Counted from the stretch's first letter, positions 29,053 through 39,129 are shown. The stretch: 39,130 nt of DNA from Butyrivibrio sp. (GCF_015056685.1 NZ_SVFW01000040.1:1-39130); one strand, 5' to 3'. Translations and numbers: made by a program. The notes: generated by a model not told the origin, from the letters alone.

Positions 29053-32000
29053 TTAATCCTGATCCTCTTGAACAGATTCATTAGTGTTATCTTCTTGCTC
29101 TGTAGTACTGTCGTCATCATCAGAAGGTTCTACTGATGTTGTTTCTGAAGGTAAAACTTCGGGGATTGGATCCGTTGCCTTTTCAGGTGTTTCTTCGCTT
29201 TTTTCTTCTGTTTCAGGCTTCATCGCATTCTCTTCCGAAGTCTTTTCAGCATTTTCATCAGAAGTCTTCTCAGTTGAAGCTTCATCCGCAGCCTTTTCAG
29301 CATTTTCATCAGAAGTCTTTTCAGTTACAGTTTCATCTGAGACTTTTTCAACAGTCTCATCAGAAGTCTTCTCAGTTGAAGCTTCATCCGAAGCTTTTTC
29401 AACAGTTTCTTCGGAAGTCTTCTCAGTTGAAGCTTCATCAGAAGTCTTTTCAACAGTCTCCTCGTAAGCCTTCTCTGTTGCAGTTTCTTCTGCAGATTTC
29501 TCACTAGTCTCTTCAACAGCCTTTGCTACGTCTTCTACATTTACTGCTTCGTCGGATTCAGCGTCTGGCGTTATAGTTTTTGCATCTACTGATGACACCA
29601 TACTCCTTATGGCAGCCGCAGGTGATTGATTCAGATTATTGGTACTTTCTGCTTGATTTTCGGCATCCTTTGCAGCTTCTCCTGCCTCAGCCCTGACTTG
29701 CGCAGCCTTCTGAAGACTCTCTTCCCAGGTCATATAATTTATAGTGTTTCCATTTTCATCTGTGCCGGGCTTTGAGTAGAAATCATCAAGCCCCTTTTCT
29801 GCACCCAGAGTTTCTTTTGTAAGTTCATAATTCTTTCCGTATACATCGCTTATATAATAGTACGATCCTGTGTCCACATAATCGGTTGTAATGTCAAAAG
29901 CTTTATTTTTTTCTTTGTAAATGGTTCCAAGTGAGAATAAGGCAGGGGTACTGGCTGTTTTGTAGAAATCATCAGCACCGCCAAGAAGCTCGAAATACTG
30001 GTTTTCAAGGAAACTCATATTGGCATTCGCAGCGGCAACAGTTCCGTCAAAGTCCTGAACAATACTGTAGCTGTCAACGGATAATTTCTCGCCTTTTTCA
30101 TCTGAAAAGATATTCAGATATAAAGTTGTAACCTTTTCCTCCTTTGCAGCCCTCTTCAGATAATCTGATCTTGATTCCCCTTCTTTCATTTCAAGGGTGG
30201 AAGCACTTTTCGCATTGGCCCATATACTTACAGGAATGTAACCCTGATAAGAACCATCTTCATTTGTTTTGGTGATATACATGCTGCATATCTGTCCATT
30301 TAGCAGATACCACACAGAATTGTAAGGAGCAACACTGTATGTAACCTTGGAATCATTAATCTCTTTTGTTTCAGAATACAGGCAGGTATCACCTATGGAG
30401 CCAACATAATTATTGTTGCTGTCAAAAAGTGTGACTTTTACCTTTACCGAATCTCCCACAGCAACAGTTTCAGGTTCGTTAATTTCTATAGTCGCAGTGG
30501 TTGAATCATTATAAACATTGTCTACTTTATCGGGCAAAGTTACAATAATATCTTCTTTTGTAATTCTGTCATTCAGAATCTTATCAAAACCCATCAAAGT
30601 AGGGTCATCAGGATTATCTTCATTCACACCTGCTGCTTCATAAAGATACTTCCAATAATCTTTCCATTCATTTTTCCATGCATCAGAATCTCTGATTGTA
30701 GCTAAAAGATTATCTCTATTCTTTATATTCTCAGTCTGCCAGTCATCACCTATGAGTTTTGCCGCCAGATTCATGAGTGCAAATCTGGCTATTACCTTCT
30801 TGTATTCATTATTTAAACCTGTCGTTTCATATATTTTAACCGCTTCACTGGCTGTCTCGTAATAAGAAACGGTTCCATTATTGTCGATATTCATCGTGTA
30901 GTATGCTGCCAGAGGAAAATAAATACTAAGTCCTCCGTTCTGAACGTCTCTTTCCAACCACCTGTTATAAAGTACACATTCGTCAAGATTCTTTAAAACA
31001 TTATTTGCGGCATCCTTAAGCTCTTTTGAAAAGACAGAATCATCACTTGCAAAGGGAGTCACAAATCTCTTGAGATCAAGATAATTTGATGTATCGACAC
31101 CGTTTCTTGTGGCAAAATGTGATTTCTTTCCAACTATATTCAGAACTTCATAATAAGCGGATTCAGTCTGTTCAATCTCTTTTAACAGATTCTCTGCAAA
31201 TATTGAGACTGCGCTGTCAAGTTCATCGACCTTTGTCAGATCAACAAAAGAAAGGCAGGATAGCATATCCTTCTCGAATTTTTTTACATAAGCATCTACA
31301 ACTTTTTTTCCAAGTTCGCTGGTGCCGAGCTTCGGATTATTTTCAAGCTCACTGAAAAGTGTCTGATAATCCCAACCTGTGCCGTATTCGTTCTCCTCAG
31401 ATCCTATGTAGTAATAAGAGAGTTCTTTTAAAGCGGAAACGGCCTCATAGTTTCCCATCTGACAGGCATCAAAGCCTATAAAATCAAACTTCCTACCGCT
31501 TTGAATAAACTCACTTCCGGCAAGTGCCTCTCTTAGTTGCTTTAGTGAAAATCCCGGATCCGGAAGACCACTCTCTTGCTGGTGAGATTCTTTATATTCT
31601 GAAAGCAGCTCATCATAACCATATCCGCCGTAACCTCCGCCGTGATCCCAAAGTATCAGATCGTATTTTCTTTCAGAATCTTCTGGCGCAACATAGTCGA
31701 TTATTTGTGAAAGGAACTCTGGATCCGTCATGTACTTTCCGGAAAAGCTTTTAGTTTCAACCATTCTGTTTTGAGTACCGTCATTTACAACTTCCCAAAT
31801 CGTAATCTCACCGGTACTGATCTCTGTCCCATATTTGGAGAGCAGATCATTTGCCATATTATCAATCTCAATTCTATCTTCAGGGGTAATTATTCTTTCG
31901 TCTTCTTCGGCATCTTCATCGTCAATTCTGGGGAAAAGCAGCCTTTCGACATAGTACCTGTAGACAACAGGATCATTCATATGCCATTTTTTGCTTCCAC

Positions 32001-32769
32001 CGGTAACAATATAGACTTTAACCCCTTCAGGTATTTTGGTTCTTAAAAGATCTAAAAGATCTTGAGTTCCAACTCCGTCTTTAGACTCAAGGTCTGCGCC
32101 ACACAAATATAAAAGGAAAGTTCGGTTACACAGTTCTTTATTAGCTTCTTCACTATCCTGTCCATCGTTTTCTTTTCTTTCCTGTGGTTCATTTGGCTCA
32201 TCTGATCTTGGCAAGTCAAGATCTGCCGGATTACTTTCTGTTTTTTCCATAAACCGGACAACTTCCGATAGTTTGCTAAAAAAGCTGGAATATGCACGGA
32301 TAGTCTCTTTTGAATTGTTGGAATTGAGGCTTTTTACTAAATTATATAAAGAAACATTGCCGGTTTTTAGAACAATATCTTCATACCGACTGTTTGAGAC
32401 GCCGATAACAAAGGATTTTGAATAGGATGTTTTCTCATCATCCGCAGGAATACGCACTTTTCCAAAAATAGTCTTAAGAGCCGCAATGCTAAGATCTGCA
32501 AGCTTTTTATCGGTCACGCTGATTCCTAAGGTTATCTCATTCTTTCCTTCTTTTATTACATAGCTTTCCTGAGTATCGTATGTAACATGTAATCCGGGAA
32601 ACGAGTCAGAATACAGAGTAATTCCCACCGGAAATACATTGGCAAGCTCCTCAACGCTTGTAGTCTCGGCCGCCATTGATGAGATTGTGGTAATATCAGG
32701 TGCCAACGATGATACAACGAGAAATACCACAGATAAAACAGCAACTAGCAGTTTTTTAAATTTGGGCAT
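29053..32769 (-). CDS. secreted clostripain-family (C11) cysteine protease
   Basis: A 1238-residue surface or secreted protein. It has a signal peptide (KKLLVAVLSVVFLVVSSLAP, cleavage near AAE at 34-36). The C11 domain starts near residue 215 (RTFLLYLCGADLESKDG). Catalytic His376 lies in LILWDHGGGYGG and Cys436 in FIGFDACQMGNYEAV. C11 proteases cleave after Arg or Lys and are usually calcium-dependent and self-processing. A beta-rich region (about 760-1000) follows, then an acidic Thr/Glu-rich C-terminus with 17-residue repeats. No LPxTG or C-terminal membrane segment is seen, so it is released or held non-covalently. AAAGGAAGG precedes the ATG. Confidence 0.92.
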   Translation of the reverse strand: MPKFKKLLVAVLSVVFLVVSSLAPDITTISSMAAETTSVEELANVFPVGITLYSDSFPGLHVTYDTQESYVIKEGKNEITLGISVTDKKLADLSIAALKTIFGKVRIPADDEKTSYSKSFVIGVSNSRYEDIVLKTGNVSLYNLVKSLNSNNSKETIRAYSSFFSKLSEVVRFMEKTESNPADLDLPRSDEPNEPQERKENDGQDSEEANKELCNRTFLLYLCGADLESKDGVGTQDLLDLLRTKIPEGVKVYIVTGGSKKWHMNDPVVYRYYVERLLFPRIDDEDAEEDERIITPEDRIEIDNMANDLLSKYGTEISTGEITIWEVVNDGTQNRMVETKSFSGKYMTDPEFLSQIIDYVAPEDSERKYDLILWDHGGGYGGYGYDELLSEYKESHQQESGLPDPGFSLKQLREALAGSEFIQSGRKFDFIGFDACQMGNYEAVSALKELSYYYIGSEENEYGTGWDYQTLFSELENNPKLGTSELGKKVVDAYVKKFEKDMLSCLSFVDLTKVDELDSAVSIFAENLLKEIEQTESAYYEVLNIVGKKSHFATRNGVDTSNYLDLKRFVTPFASDDSVFSKELKDAANNVLKNLDECVLYNRWLERDVQNGGLSIYFPLAAYYTMNIDNNGTVSYYETASEAVKIYETTGLNNEYKKVIARFALMNLAAKLIGDDWQTENIKNRDNLLATIRDSDAWKNEWKDYWKYLYEAAGVNEDNPDDPTLMGFDKILNDRITKEDIIVTLPDKVDNVYNDSTTATIEINEPETVAVGDSVKVKVTLFDSNNNYVGSIGDTCLYSETKEINDSKVTYSVAPYNSVWYLLNGQICSMYITKTNEDGSYQGYIPVSIWANAKSASTLEMKEGESRSDYLKRAAKEEKVTTLYLNIFSDEKGEKLSVDSYSIVQDFDGTVAAANANMSFLENQYFELLGGADDFYKTASTPALFSLGTIYKEKNKAFDITTDYVDTGSYYYISDVYGKNYELTKETLGAEKGLDDFYSKPGTDENGNTINYMTWEESLQKAAQVRAEAGEAAKDAENQAESTNNLNQSPAAAIRSMVSSVDAKTITPDAESDEAVNVEDVAKAVEETSEKSAEETATEKAYEETVEKTSDEASTEKTSEETVEKASDEASTEKTSDETVEKVSDETVTEKTSDENAEKAADEASTEKTSDENAEKTSEENAMKPETEEKSEETPEKATDPIPEVLPSETTSVEPSDDDDSTTEQEDNTNESVQEDQD
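29224..29475 (-). repeat. 51-base coding repeats in the C11 protease tail
   Basis: Five units of 17 residues (residues 1099-1182), consensus EKTSDETVEKxSDEAST, the last one residue short. Variation between units is mainly T/N, V/A and E/D changes. Likely an extended, wall-spanning or length-variable stalk. Confidence 0.85.
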
Positions 32770-32922
32770 AATCCGACCTTCCTTTCAAAAAAGTATGACA
32801 TCTTGATTTTTTGATTCAAGAATGCATTCATATATCATGTTTATCGGCATTTAAACCCAATTTTTTGACCTTTATTTAAAAAATAATATGGCTGTAATAA
32901 AAAAATGATTGGCCGCTATTTC

Positions 32923-34347
32923 TTATGTTCTTTCGGCATGCATTCTCTTTTTGTTTTCATACATGTTGTTATCTGCACGCTTAAAGACGTTTATTGCACC
33001 TGCATCTTTATCACTGTCATATGTGGCATAACCAATCGCAGCTGACACAGCTTCCCAGGGAGATAGATCTTTGTTGTTTGACAGGTCTGAGAGCTCTTGG
33101 TTGAACTTATCTATTAGAAAATCAATATTTTCAAGGTCCTGACCCTTTAGAATTATGGCAAATTCGTCACCGCCTATCCTGAAGACAGGAGAGTGGGCAA
33201 ATATAACGCAAACAATACGACAGATGTTCTTGATGGCTTCATTACCTTTTTCGTGACCATAAGTATCATTGATGATCTTTAGGTAATTAAGGTCAACGAC
33301 TCCAATCCCAAATTCAGTCTTTCCAATCTTAAGATTCCATTCAAGACTTTTGATTTCATTGTCGTATGCAGTCTTGTTTCTTATTCCGGTCAGAGAATCA
33401 CGGTTTGCAAGGGCTTCCAACTGAGAGTTCTTATCCTGCATGTCACTTATCTTTTTATCTTTGTCGATCAGGTCAGAGGCATAATTCCTTATATCCTCAA
33501 CCATGGAGAAGATGGAGCGTGACAGGGATTCAATCTCATCATGGGTATGTATGTCAATTTCGTCCATAACAAGTTCTGATACAGGAGCGCGCTTTCGGCA
33601 TTTGTCTTCAATTTTGCCGGTTGCATTTTCAAGGTTCCGTATAGGCCTGACTATCCGCTCGTTATACCATCTGTTGAGCGCTAAAACAAGAAGCAGACCA
33701 GCTATAAGTGCAACTATGAATGTCGCAAGTGCATATGTATAGGCTGCTTTATAAATGTCATCAATAAGGATATCCCCACAGATTACAGCAATGGGCTCCC
33801 CTTTTGAATTTATCAGAGGACGGATTGCGGTATATATCTTCCCAAAGTCAGTATCATTTCTAAAGTAAGTGACAGTTGTATCCGTGTCCATGCGCTTAAG
33901 GTACTCAAGGGCGACATCCCTTGGATAAGCATCTCCGGTATAGTTTCCGAGATCGGTAAGTTCATCTGCTTCATATGTCTTTTCATATAAAGTATATGCA
34001 GCAAGGACATCCATCATGTTGTCCGGAGGATCTGCCCTTAACGGCTCAATTATATATATAAAAAACAGGTCATGGGTTTCCTTGAGATCATTGGCCAGAG
34101 TCTGCAGCTCGTTGTACTTGTCTGATTTGACACCGGTGTGCATGCACTCTTCAAGGTCATCAACATCTATGCATCTGCTCAGAAAGTTGATGGCATCACC
34201 GGCATAGTTCTGATATCTGCTTATCATATCCCTTCTGTAAATATCAAAGCACAAAGTGCCCACGGAAATAGATATGAATATAACAATGATTATGCTGATG
34301 CGGATAAGTGATTTTTGTAAGGAATTTTTCATTTTTTTATTGTTCAT
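32923..34347 (-). CDS. membrane diguanylate cyclase (sensor-HAMP-GGDEF)
   Basis: A 474-residue protein with the layout of a transmembrane c-di-GMP synthase. Membrane helix 1 is LIRISIIIVIFISISVGTLC (14-33), followed by an extracytoplasmic Cache-like sensor domain (about 40-200). Helix 2 is YALATFIVALIAGLLLVLAL, then a HAMP linker (RIVRPIRNLENATGKI), a coiled coil and the GGDEF domain from LANRDSLTGIRNKTAYDNEI. The active site RIGGDEFAI (GGDEF 392-396) is intact, so synthesis of cyclic-di-GMP from two GTP is expected. The start overlaps the stop of the EAL gene (TATGA), so they are coupled. Confidence 0.92.
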   Translation of the reverse strand: MNNKKMKNSLQKSLIRISIIIVIFISISVGTLCFDIYRRDMISRYQNYAGDAINFLSRCIDVDDLEECMHTGVKSDKYNELQTLANDLKETHDLFFIYIIEPLRADPPDNMMDVLAAYTLYEKTYEADELTDLGNYTGDAYPRDVALEYLKRMDTDTTVTYFRNDTDFGKIYTAIRPLINSKGEPIAVICGDILIDDIYKAAYTYALATFIVALIAGLLLVLALNRWYNERIVRPIRNLENATGKIEDKCRKRAPVSELVMDEIDIHTHDEIESLSRSIFSMVEDIRNYASDLIDKDKKISDMQDKNSQLEALANRDSLTGIRNKTAYDNEIKSLEWNLKIGKTEFGIGVVDLNYLKIINDTYGHEKGNEAIKNICRIVCVIFAHSPVFRIGGDEFAIILKGQDLENIDFLIDKFNQELSDLSNNKDLSPWEAVSAAIGYATYDSDKDAGAINVFKRADNNMYENKKRMHAERT

Positions 34348-36275
34348 ACCTGCCCTGCCTGTGCCTCCATATAAGCGATAAATTCAGCAGTTGGTATTGG
34401 TTTTGAGAAATAATATCCCTGCTCATAGTCACAGCCCAGTTCTGCCATTTTGTCTTTCATCTCAAGAGTTTCTATTCCTTCGACAACAATCTCCATCCTC
34501 GAGTGTTTGAAAAGACTTATCAGATCAGGCAAGAAACCGGCTTTTCCTGCGAAATATGACCTTACAAAGGACATATCAACTTTTACCACGTGAATTGGCA
34601 GATTTATAAGGCTTGTAAGATTAGCTGCACCTGTTCCGAAGTCATCAAGAGACAGTTCTGCACCCATGGCTCTTAAGCTGGCAATTGTAACCTGTATCAT
34701 GTCATAGTCATCTATAAGTGACTCTGTTATCTCAAAGTCGAACATATCCATTGGAACGTTATGTTTTTTAGCTATTTCTGCCAAGTCACCAGGAAGGTTG
34801 ATGCTCATGCATTGTATCGGAGACAGGTTGACATTTATGAACTCAATGCCAAGTTTTTTGACATCCACGTTTTCGAGGAACATGCAGACTTTTTCAAAGA
34901 TCTGTTTGCCTATTTCTATGATATCACCATTCTTTTCAGCAATCTGAATGAAATCAAGAGGAGAAATGAAGCCGATTTCAGGATCATTAAGCCTCGCAAG
35001 AGCCTCTGCACCCATGACTTTTCCGTCTGCATTAGAATAGATGGGTTGAAAGTATACTTCGAATCTTTTCTCTGACATGGCAAGTTTGATTGCTTTTTCT
35101 ATTGCTTTGTGTTTTTTGATGCCTTCTATCATTTTGTCCGAGAAGTAGTAGTTACCTTTGCGGTTTTCCTCAAATGAATTATTTATGGCGTATCTTGCCA
35201 GGTCAGACACCAGCAGAGCATGTTCGCTGATCAGAGACTCAGATAGGAACATCATTGAAGCCTGAATAGGAACGATGTCGTCGCAGTTTTTTCTAAGGAG
35301 TTCGTATTTTTCTATCCATTCGTTTATTACCAAAGACGGGTCTTTTTCCAGATGACCTTTTATCAGGACAATGAATACGCCGTTTCTTATATAAAACAGG
35401 TAATTATTACGGTAATTTTGCACGAGCCACGCTGCAATGATCTTCAGTTCATCATTAATTTGATTGACTCCGTAGACAACCTTGGAAGCCTCATAGTTGT
35501 TGATGGATATTGTAATGAGACTGAACGGGATCTTTCTTTCCCGTAATTCCTTGCCTATTCTGTTGAGTGCGCTCTTATTTAATAATGATGTACGATTGTC
35601 CCTATATAGATCGGGGTTTTCAGATGTAAGGAAGATGATCAATATAGTAAGGATGCTGAAATAACTTGTGACGAGCATGTGGTAGAACTGCTTTCTTATG
35701 ATTATTCCGAATAACAGGAGCAGGTTAAAAGAAAGAAGTCCCGCTTTCATGCGCCTTGAAAGCTGTTTCCAGAATCTGATAACAAGAAACAGGGATGCGA
35801 TGATATAAAAATAGGTGCTGAAATAGATTGTTTTATAAAGAGAGCAGTTGTGATATCCATCCTCAGCAATGGTGTAAATAGCAGATGTCCATGGAGTTGA
35901 AAGGATAAGAATAACAGAAATAAATGCAGGCAGGCTGGCGATAATCTTAAAGATATGATTGGATTTTCTATAACTATGGGTAGACTCTGCTGTATACATA
36001 AACAGAGACCATCCTCTGATGATAAAACCAAGGAAATATGCATGATTGATTGCATACATTACCCACAGAGGGAAAATCATCCACACTTCATTCATTTCGC
36101 AGGAAATGATATCAGAAATTGTCATGATAAGGTTTGAACTCATGGCAATCCAGAAAAAAACGCTCTGCCTTATAGGAAGATTTCTTCTAAAGCCATAGAA
36201 TAATAGAAGTATTATCTGTATAGGTATTGATGCTATGGCAAAGTCGTAGTTAAAAGGGCTGATCCAATTGAACAT
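34344..36275 (-). CDS. membrane EAL phosphodiesterase with degenerate GGDEF
   Basis: A 643-residue protein. The N-terminal 215 residues contain about seven hydrophobic helices (for example IPIQIILLLFYGF and ILTILIIFLTSE), a multi-pass sensor. A GGDEF-like domain follows (YRDNRTSLLNKSALNRIGKE) whose signature is replaced by YIRNGVFIVL, so it cannot make c-di-GMP. The EAL domain is complete: GAEALARL (Glu424), INVNLSPIQ, FEITESLI, LSLDDFGTG, VVEGIET and QGYYFSKP. It should hydrolyse cyclic-di-GMP to pGpG. ATG 36275 follows AGGAG by 7 bases; a longer frame upstream was discarded. It is the first gene of the EAL-GGDEF operon. Confidence 0.92.
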   Translation of the reverse strand: MFNWISPFNYDFAIASIPIQIILLLFYGFRRNLPIRQSVFFWIAMSSNLIMTISDIISCEMNEVWMIFPLWVMYAINHAYFLGFIIRGWSLFMYTAESTHSYRKSNHIFKIIASLPAFISVILILSTPWTSAIYTIAEDGYHNCSLYKTIYFSTYFYIIASLFLVIRFWKQLSRRMKAGLLSFNLLLLFGIIIRKQFYHMLVTSYFSILTILIIFLTSENPDLYRDNRTSLLNKSALNRIGKELRERKIPFSLITISINNYEASKVVYGVNQINDELKIIAAWLVQNYRNNYLFYIRNGVFIVLIKGHLEKDPSLVINEWIEKYELLRKNCDDIVPIQASMMFLSESLISEHALLVSDLARYAINNSFEENRKGNYYFSDKMIEGIKKHKAIEKAIKLAMSEKRFEVYFQPIYSNADGKVMGAEALARLNDPEIGFISPLDFIQIAEKNGDIIEIGKQIFEKVCMFLENVDVKKLGIEFINVNLSPIQCMSINLPGDLAEIAKKHNVPMDMFDFEITESLIDDYDMIQVTIASLRAMGAELSLDDFGTGAANLTSLINLPIHVVKVDMSFVRSYFAGKAGFLPDLISLFKHSRMEIVVEGIETLEMKDKMAELGCDYEQGYYFSKPIPTAEFIAYMEAQAGQV

Positions 36276-36527
36276 ATCATGTCTCCTGTGTGCAGGGCAA
36301 GGGGACTGAATCTGTGATGATAATACACCTGCAATCATTATTGTTGAAATACCGTTCCATTTTAATTGTAACTTGGATTATGCTCTGGCTCAACTAAAAG
36401 CTTTATAAACGAATACATTTTATGATTTGTGGTCAGTGCGGAAGTTTGACAAGCGTAAAGGTTGAATTGGGCTTATAATAAAAAATGTATTATGGATACT
36501 GTGATTTTGTAAAGAGGAGGAAGGACA

Positions 36528-37256
36528 GTGTTCTATTTTCTTGTTGCACCATATCTTGTTTATAACGGAATACTTATAGCTGCAGCTGTTATACCTGCGA
36601 TATTTCTGATGGTAAAGGTATACAGGTCAGACAAGCTTGAGAGGGAGAGCCCATATATGATATGGACTCTGATAAAAGCAGGTATATTGTCATCGCTGCT
36701 GGCACTCGTTGAGGAACGAGTATTGTCTGCTATATTGGGACTTGCAGTTCCATATGAATCGCCGCTCTATAACATCATTCTTTACTTTGGCATTGTTGCA
36801 TTTGCGGAGGAAAGCTCGAAATATCTTTGCATGAAAAGACAGACATGGAGCAGCTGGGAGTTTAATTGCCAGTACGATGGAGTTGTCTATGCAGTTTTTG
36901 TTTCCCTTGGATTTGCATTGTGGGAGAACATCAGCTATGTTATGATGTATGGCTTTGGAACTGCCATAGTAAGGGCTGTCACAGCAATTCCGGGGCATGC
37001 CTGTTTTGGCGTTTTCATGGGAATCTTTTATGGGATTGCCAAGAAGCTTGATTACAGAGGCGAAAATATTGGTTCCAAGATCTGTAGGATACTTGCTGTA
37101 GTTGTACCGGCTCTTTTGCATGGGGCTTATGATTATATTGCAACTATGGAATCACAGGATGGAAATGGTTATTTCATCGGGTTTGTGGCTGTGATGTTCC
37201 TGCTTTCCTATGTTCTTGTTGGAAGAACTGCCAAGGCTGACAGACCAATATATTAA
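36528..37256 (+). CDS. PrsW-type glutamic intramembrane protease
   Basis: A 242-residue polytopic membrane protein with about seven hydrophobic segments. PrsW/ABI-fold motifs are in order: AEESSKYL (Glu94-Glu95...Lys98), FALWENISY, PGHACFGVFMG and HGAYDYI. PrsW cleaves an anti-sigma factor in Bacillus; the substrate here is unknown and no anti-sigma gene is adjacent. Initiation is at GTG 36528 after GAGGAGGAAGG. The MBL-fold gene follows after 17 bases in the same transcript. A TATAAT -10 lies at 36474-36479 but no -35 is well placed. Confidence 0.88.
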   Translation: MFYFLVAPYLVYNGILIAAAVIPAIFLMVKVYRSDKLERESPYMIWTLIKAGILSSLLALVEERVLSAILGLAVPYESPLYNIILYFGIVAFAEESSKYLCMKRQTWSSWEFNCQYDGVVYAVFVSLGFALWENISYVMMYGFGTAIVRAVTAIPGHACFGVFMGIFYGIAKKLDYRGENIGSKICRILAVVVPALLHGAYDYIATMESQDGNGYFIGFVAVMFLLSYVLVGRTAKADRPIY

Positions 37257-37273
37257 AACAGTAGGAGATAGTA

Positions 37274-37915
37274 ATGCTTGATAATATCGAAGTTTTCACA
37301 CAGAGCAGCATAAGGATAAAGAGCAGTCAAGGAACGATTTACCTGGATCCATTCCAGATAAAAACGGAGCCCCATGATGCAGATTATATCCTGATCACTC
37401 ATGATCATTATGACCATTTTTCCGTGGATGATATCAAGAAGATTGCCAAGATATCAACTATATTGGTTGTTCCGGCAAGAATGGAAGATGATGCCAAGGA
37501 ACTTGCTAACGATGTTGCTTCTATCGTCACAGTGAAACCTGGTGTCTATAAGGAAATAAGCGGACTTGAGATAGAGACAATACCTGCCTATAACACTGTA
37601 AAGCCATTCCATCCAAGACGTGCTGAATGGGTAGGGTATATTCTTAGAGCTGATGGCAAGCGCATCTATGTTGCAGGAGATACAGGACTTACTAAGGAAG
37701 CCAGGCAGGTGAAGTGTGATATAGCTCTTTTGCCAGTCGGAGGCACATATACTATGGACACCAGGAGGGCTGCAGAGCTTGCTAATACCATAAGACCTGA
37801 GTATGTCATCCCTACCCATTACGGTAGTATCGTCGGAAAGCAGAGTGATGGCCAGACTTTTGCATCACTTGTAAAAAGCCCGGTGAAGGTTGTTGAGAAG
37901 ATAAAGTTTGACTAA
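37274..37915 (+). CDS. MBL-fold metal-dependent hydrolase (UlaG-like)
   Basis: A 213-residue metallo-beta-lactamase-fold enzyme of the UlaG/YtkL-like branch: TIYLDPFQ at the N-terminus, metal motif THDHYDHFS, a second His region FHPRRAEWVGY, GDTGL and PTHYGSIVG. UlaG acts on L-ascorbate-6-phosphate, but most relatives are uncharacterised and the substrate cannot be assigned here. TAGGAG lies upstream of the ATG. It is the second gene after the PrsW protease. It converges on the Crp/Fnr gene with a 39-base gap without a clear terminator. Confidence 0.9.
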   Translation: MLDNIEVFTQSSIRIKSSQGTIYLDPFQIKTEPHDADYILITHDHYDHFSVDDIKKIAKISTILVVPARMEDDAKELANDVASIVTVKPGVYKEISGLEIETIPAYNTVKPFHPRRAEWVGYILRADGKRIYVAGDTGLTKEARQVKCDIALLPVGGTYTMDTRRAAELANTIRPEYVIPTHYGSIVGKQSDGQTFASLVKSPVKVVEKIKFD

Positions 37916-37954
37916 GGAACAGATAAACATTCGGTTATCGAAAAGAATATATAT

Positions 37955-38617
37955 TCAGGACATCAATTTAAAATGATTTTTCCTGACTTCGATAAGACCG
38001 TCTTTTTTCATTTTGCCAAGTTCCTTTGAGAGAGCACTGCGCTCAAGATTAAGATAATCTGCAAGTTGTTGGCGGTCGAAAGGAATGTCAAACTCGTTGC
38101 TGCCTTTTTTCAGGGATACGGAATTGAGGTAAGCCATGACACGTCCGCGGATTGTCTTTGGAGATGTATGAAAACTTCTCCCGGATAAGTGCAGATTTTT
38201 GTTGGCGGATATCATGAGAAGATTTGATATCAGCTTAAAGCTCCATAAATTCATATTGGATTTTAGCTTTTTCAAACTGCCGACCTTAAAAAAGAGGATT
38301 CGGCAGTTTTCATTTGCTCTGACATCTACTAAGAGAGGTTCGTTCTCAAGCAGGGCATAGGTCTCAGCAAAGAATCCACCCTTTGCTACATTGCTCAGAA
38401 TAGTGCGGTTTCCCCATGCATCATTGCTTTCTATTGTTACACTTCCTGAAATGACAAGACCTAAAGAGTCTGTAATATCACCGGCACGTAAAATTATAGA
38501 ATCTTTCGTATATGTTTTCTCTACAGAAGAGAGCTCTTTAAGAGCAAGGTCAATTTCTTCAGGCATCATCCCGGTGAAGATGATGTTATCTTTTAACATA
38601 TTCTTATCCCAAGACAT
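37955..38617 (-). CDS. Crp/Fnr family transcription regulator
   Basis: A 220-residue regulator with a cyclic-nucleotide-like sensor domain (SIILRAGDITDSLGLVISGS; GGFFAETYALLEN) and a C-terminal winged helix: DIPFDRQQLADYLNLERSAL then SKELGKMKKDGLIEVRKNHF. No Fnr-type N-terminal Cys cluster is present, and the sensor lacks the Arg of true cAMP pockets, so the effector is unknown. AAAGGAA precedes the ATG. Target genes are unknown. Confidence 0.92.
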   Translation of the reverse strand: MSWDKNMLKDNIIFTGMMPEEIDLALKELSSVEKTYTKDSIILRAGDITDSLGLVISGSVTIESNDAWGNRTILSNVAKGGFFAETYALLENEPLLVDVRANENCRILFFKVGSLKKLKSNMNLWSFKLISNLLMISANKNLHLSGRSFHTSPKTIRGRVMAYLNSVSLKKGSNEFDIPFDRQQLADYLNLERSALSKELGKMKKDGLIEVRKNHFKLMS

Positions 38618-38823
38618 AAAAACATTCCTTTGTTTTAAAAATGTGGTTATAACAACATAAGTATTTTTCTAATCATACTATACTTGCATCATGAAAACAA
38701 GGAAAAGGCCGGTGGCTGATGCCATCAAAGTGGAAAAGCTACAGCATCCTTTATGAAAAAGTGGGCTGGCTTACAAACATGTTCTCGGAGCCTGTTGAAC
38801 CATTTTTATGTTTGAATCGCAAG

Positions 38824-39129
38824 TTACTTGAAGGCTTTTTTTATCTGTTCCAGAAATTTTTCAGCAATAGGAGTAAATGTCTGATACTTATTCCATATCA
38901 GATATAGCTCTGATTTCAGTTCTGGTGAAAGGGGCTTGAATACCATGTCAGTTCCTTCGGTGTTTATCAGGTCCTTGAAAGTGAGCAAGATTCCAAGGTT
39001 TTCCCTTGCAAATACGGAACCGTTATAGGACAATCTGAAAGAGCCTTCAAGCTTAAGTTCATTAAATCTGTCTTTGGCCCAGGCTTTGATTTCATTGTTC
39101 CAGCTTTGTTCTGAGACAAATAGAGGCTG
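38824..39129 (-). CDS. LysR-family regulator, 3' end (cut by window edge)
   Basis: The frame is open to the right edge of the window, so only the last 101 residues are visible. They match the C-terminal lobe of a LysR substrate-binding domain: LFVSEQSWNNEIKAWAKDRF, RLSYNGSVFARENLGILLTF, then KPLSPELKSELYLIWNKYQT and EKFLEQIKKAFK. The N-terminal helix-turn-helix lies outside the window. It is on the same strand as the Crp/Fnr gene, separated by about 200 bases that hold no convincing gene. Confidence 0.85.
   Translation of the reverse strand, partial: QPLFVSEQSWNNEIKAWAKDRFNELKLEGSFRLSYNGSVFARENLGILLTFKDLINTEGTDMVFKPLSPELKSELYLIWNKYQTFTPIAEKFLEQIKKAFK

Noticed and set aside
29084..29507. Long plus-strand frames of 123-127 codons rich in Ser/Phe opposite the protease tail
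   Set aside because: They are mirror frames of the repetitive Glu/Thr/Lys coding region of the C11 protease and have no ribosome-binding site.
36690..37121. 143-codon minus-strand frame opposite the PrsW gene
   Set aside because: The plus strand carries all PrsW motifs; the antisense frame has no family features.
38719..38907. 62-codon plus-strand frame between the Crp/Fnr and LysR genes
   Set aside because: It overlaps the LysR 3' end on the other strand and reads as antisense sequence; no ribosome-binding site.
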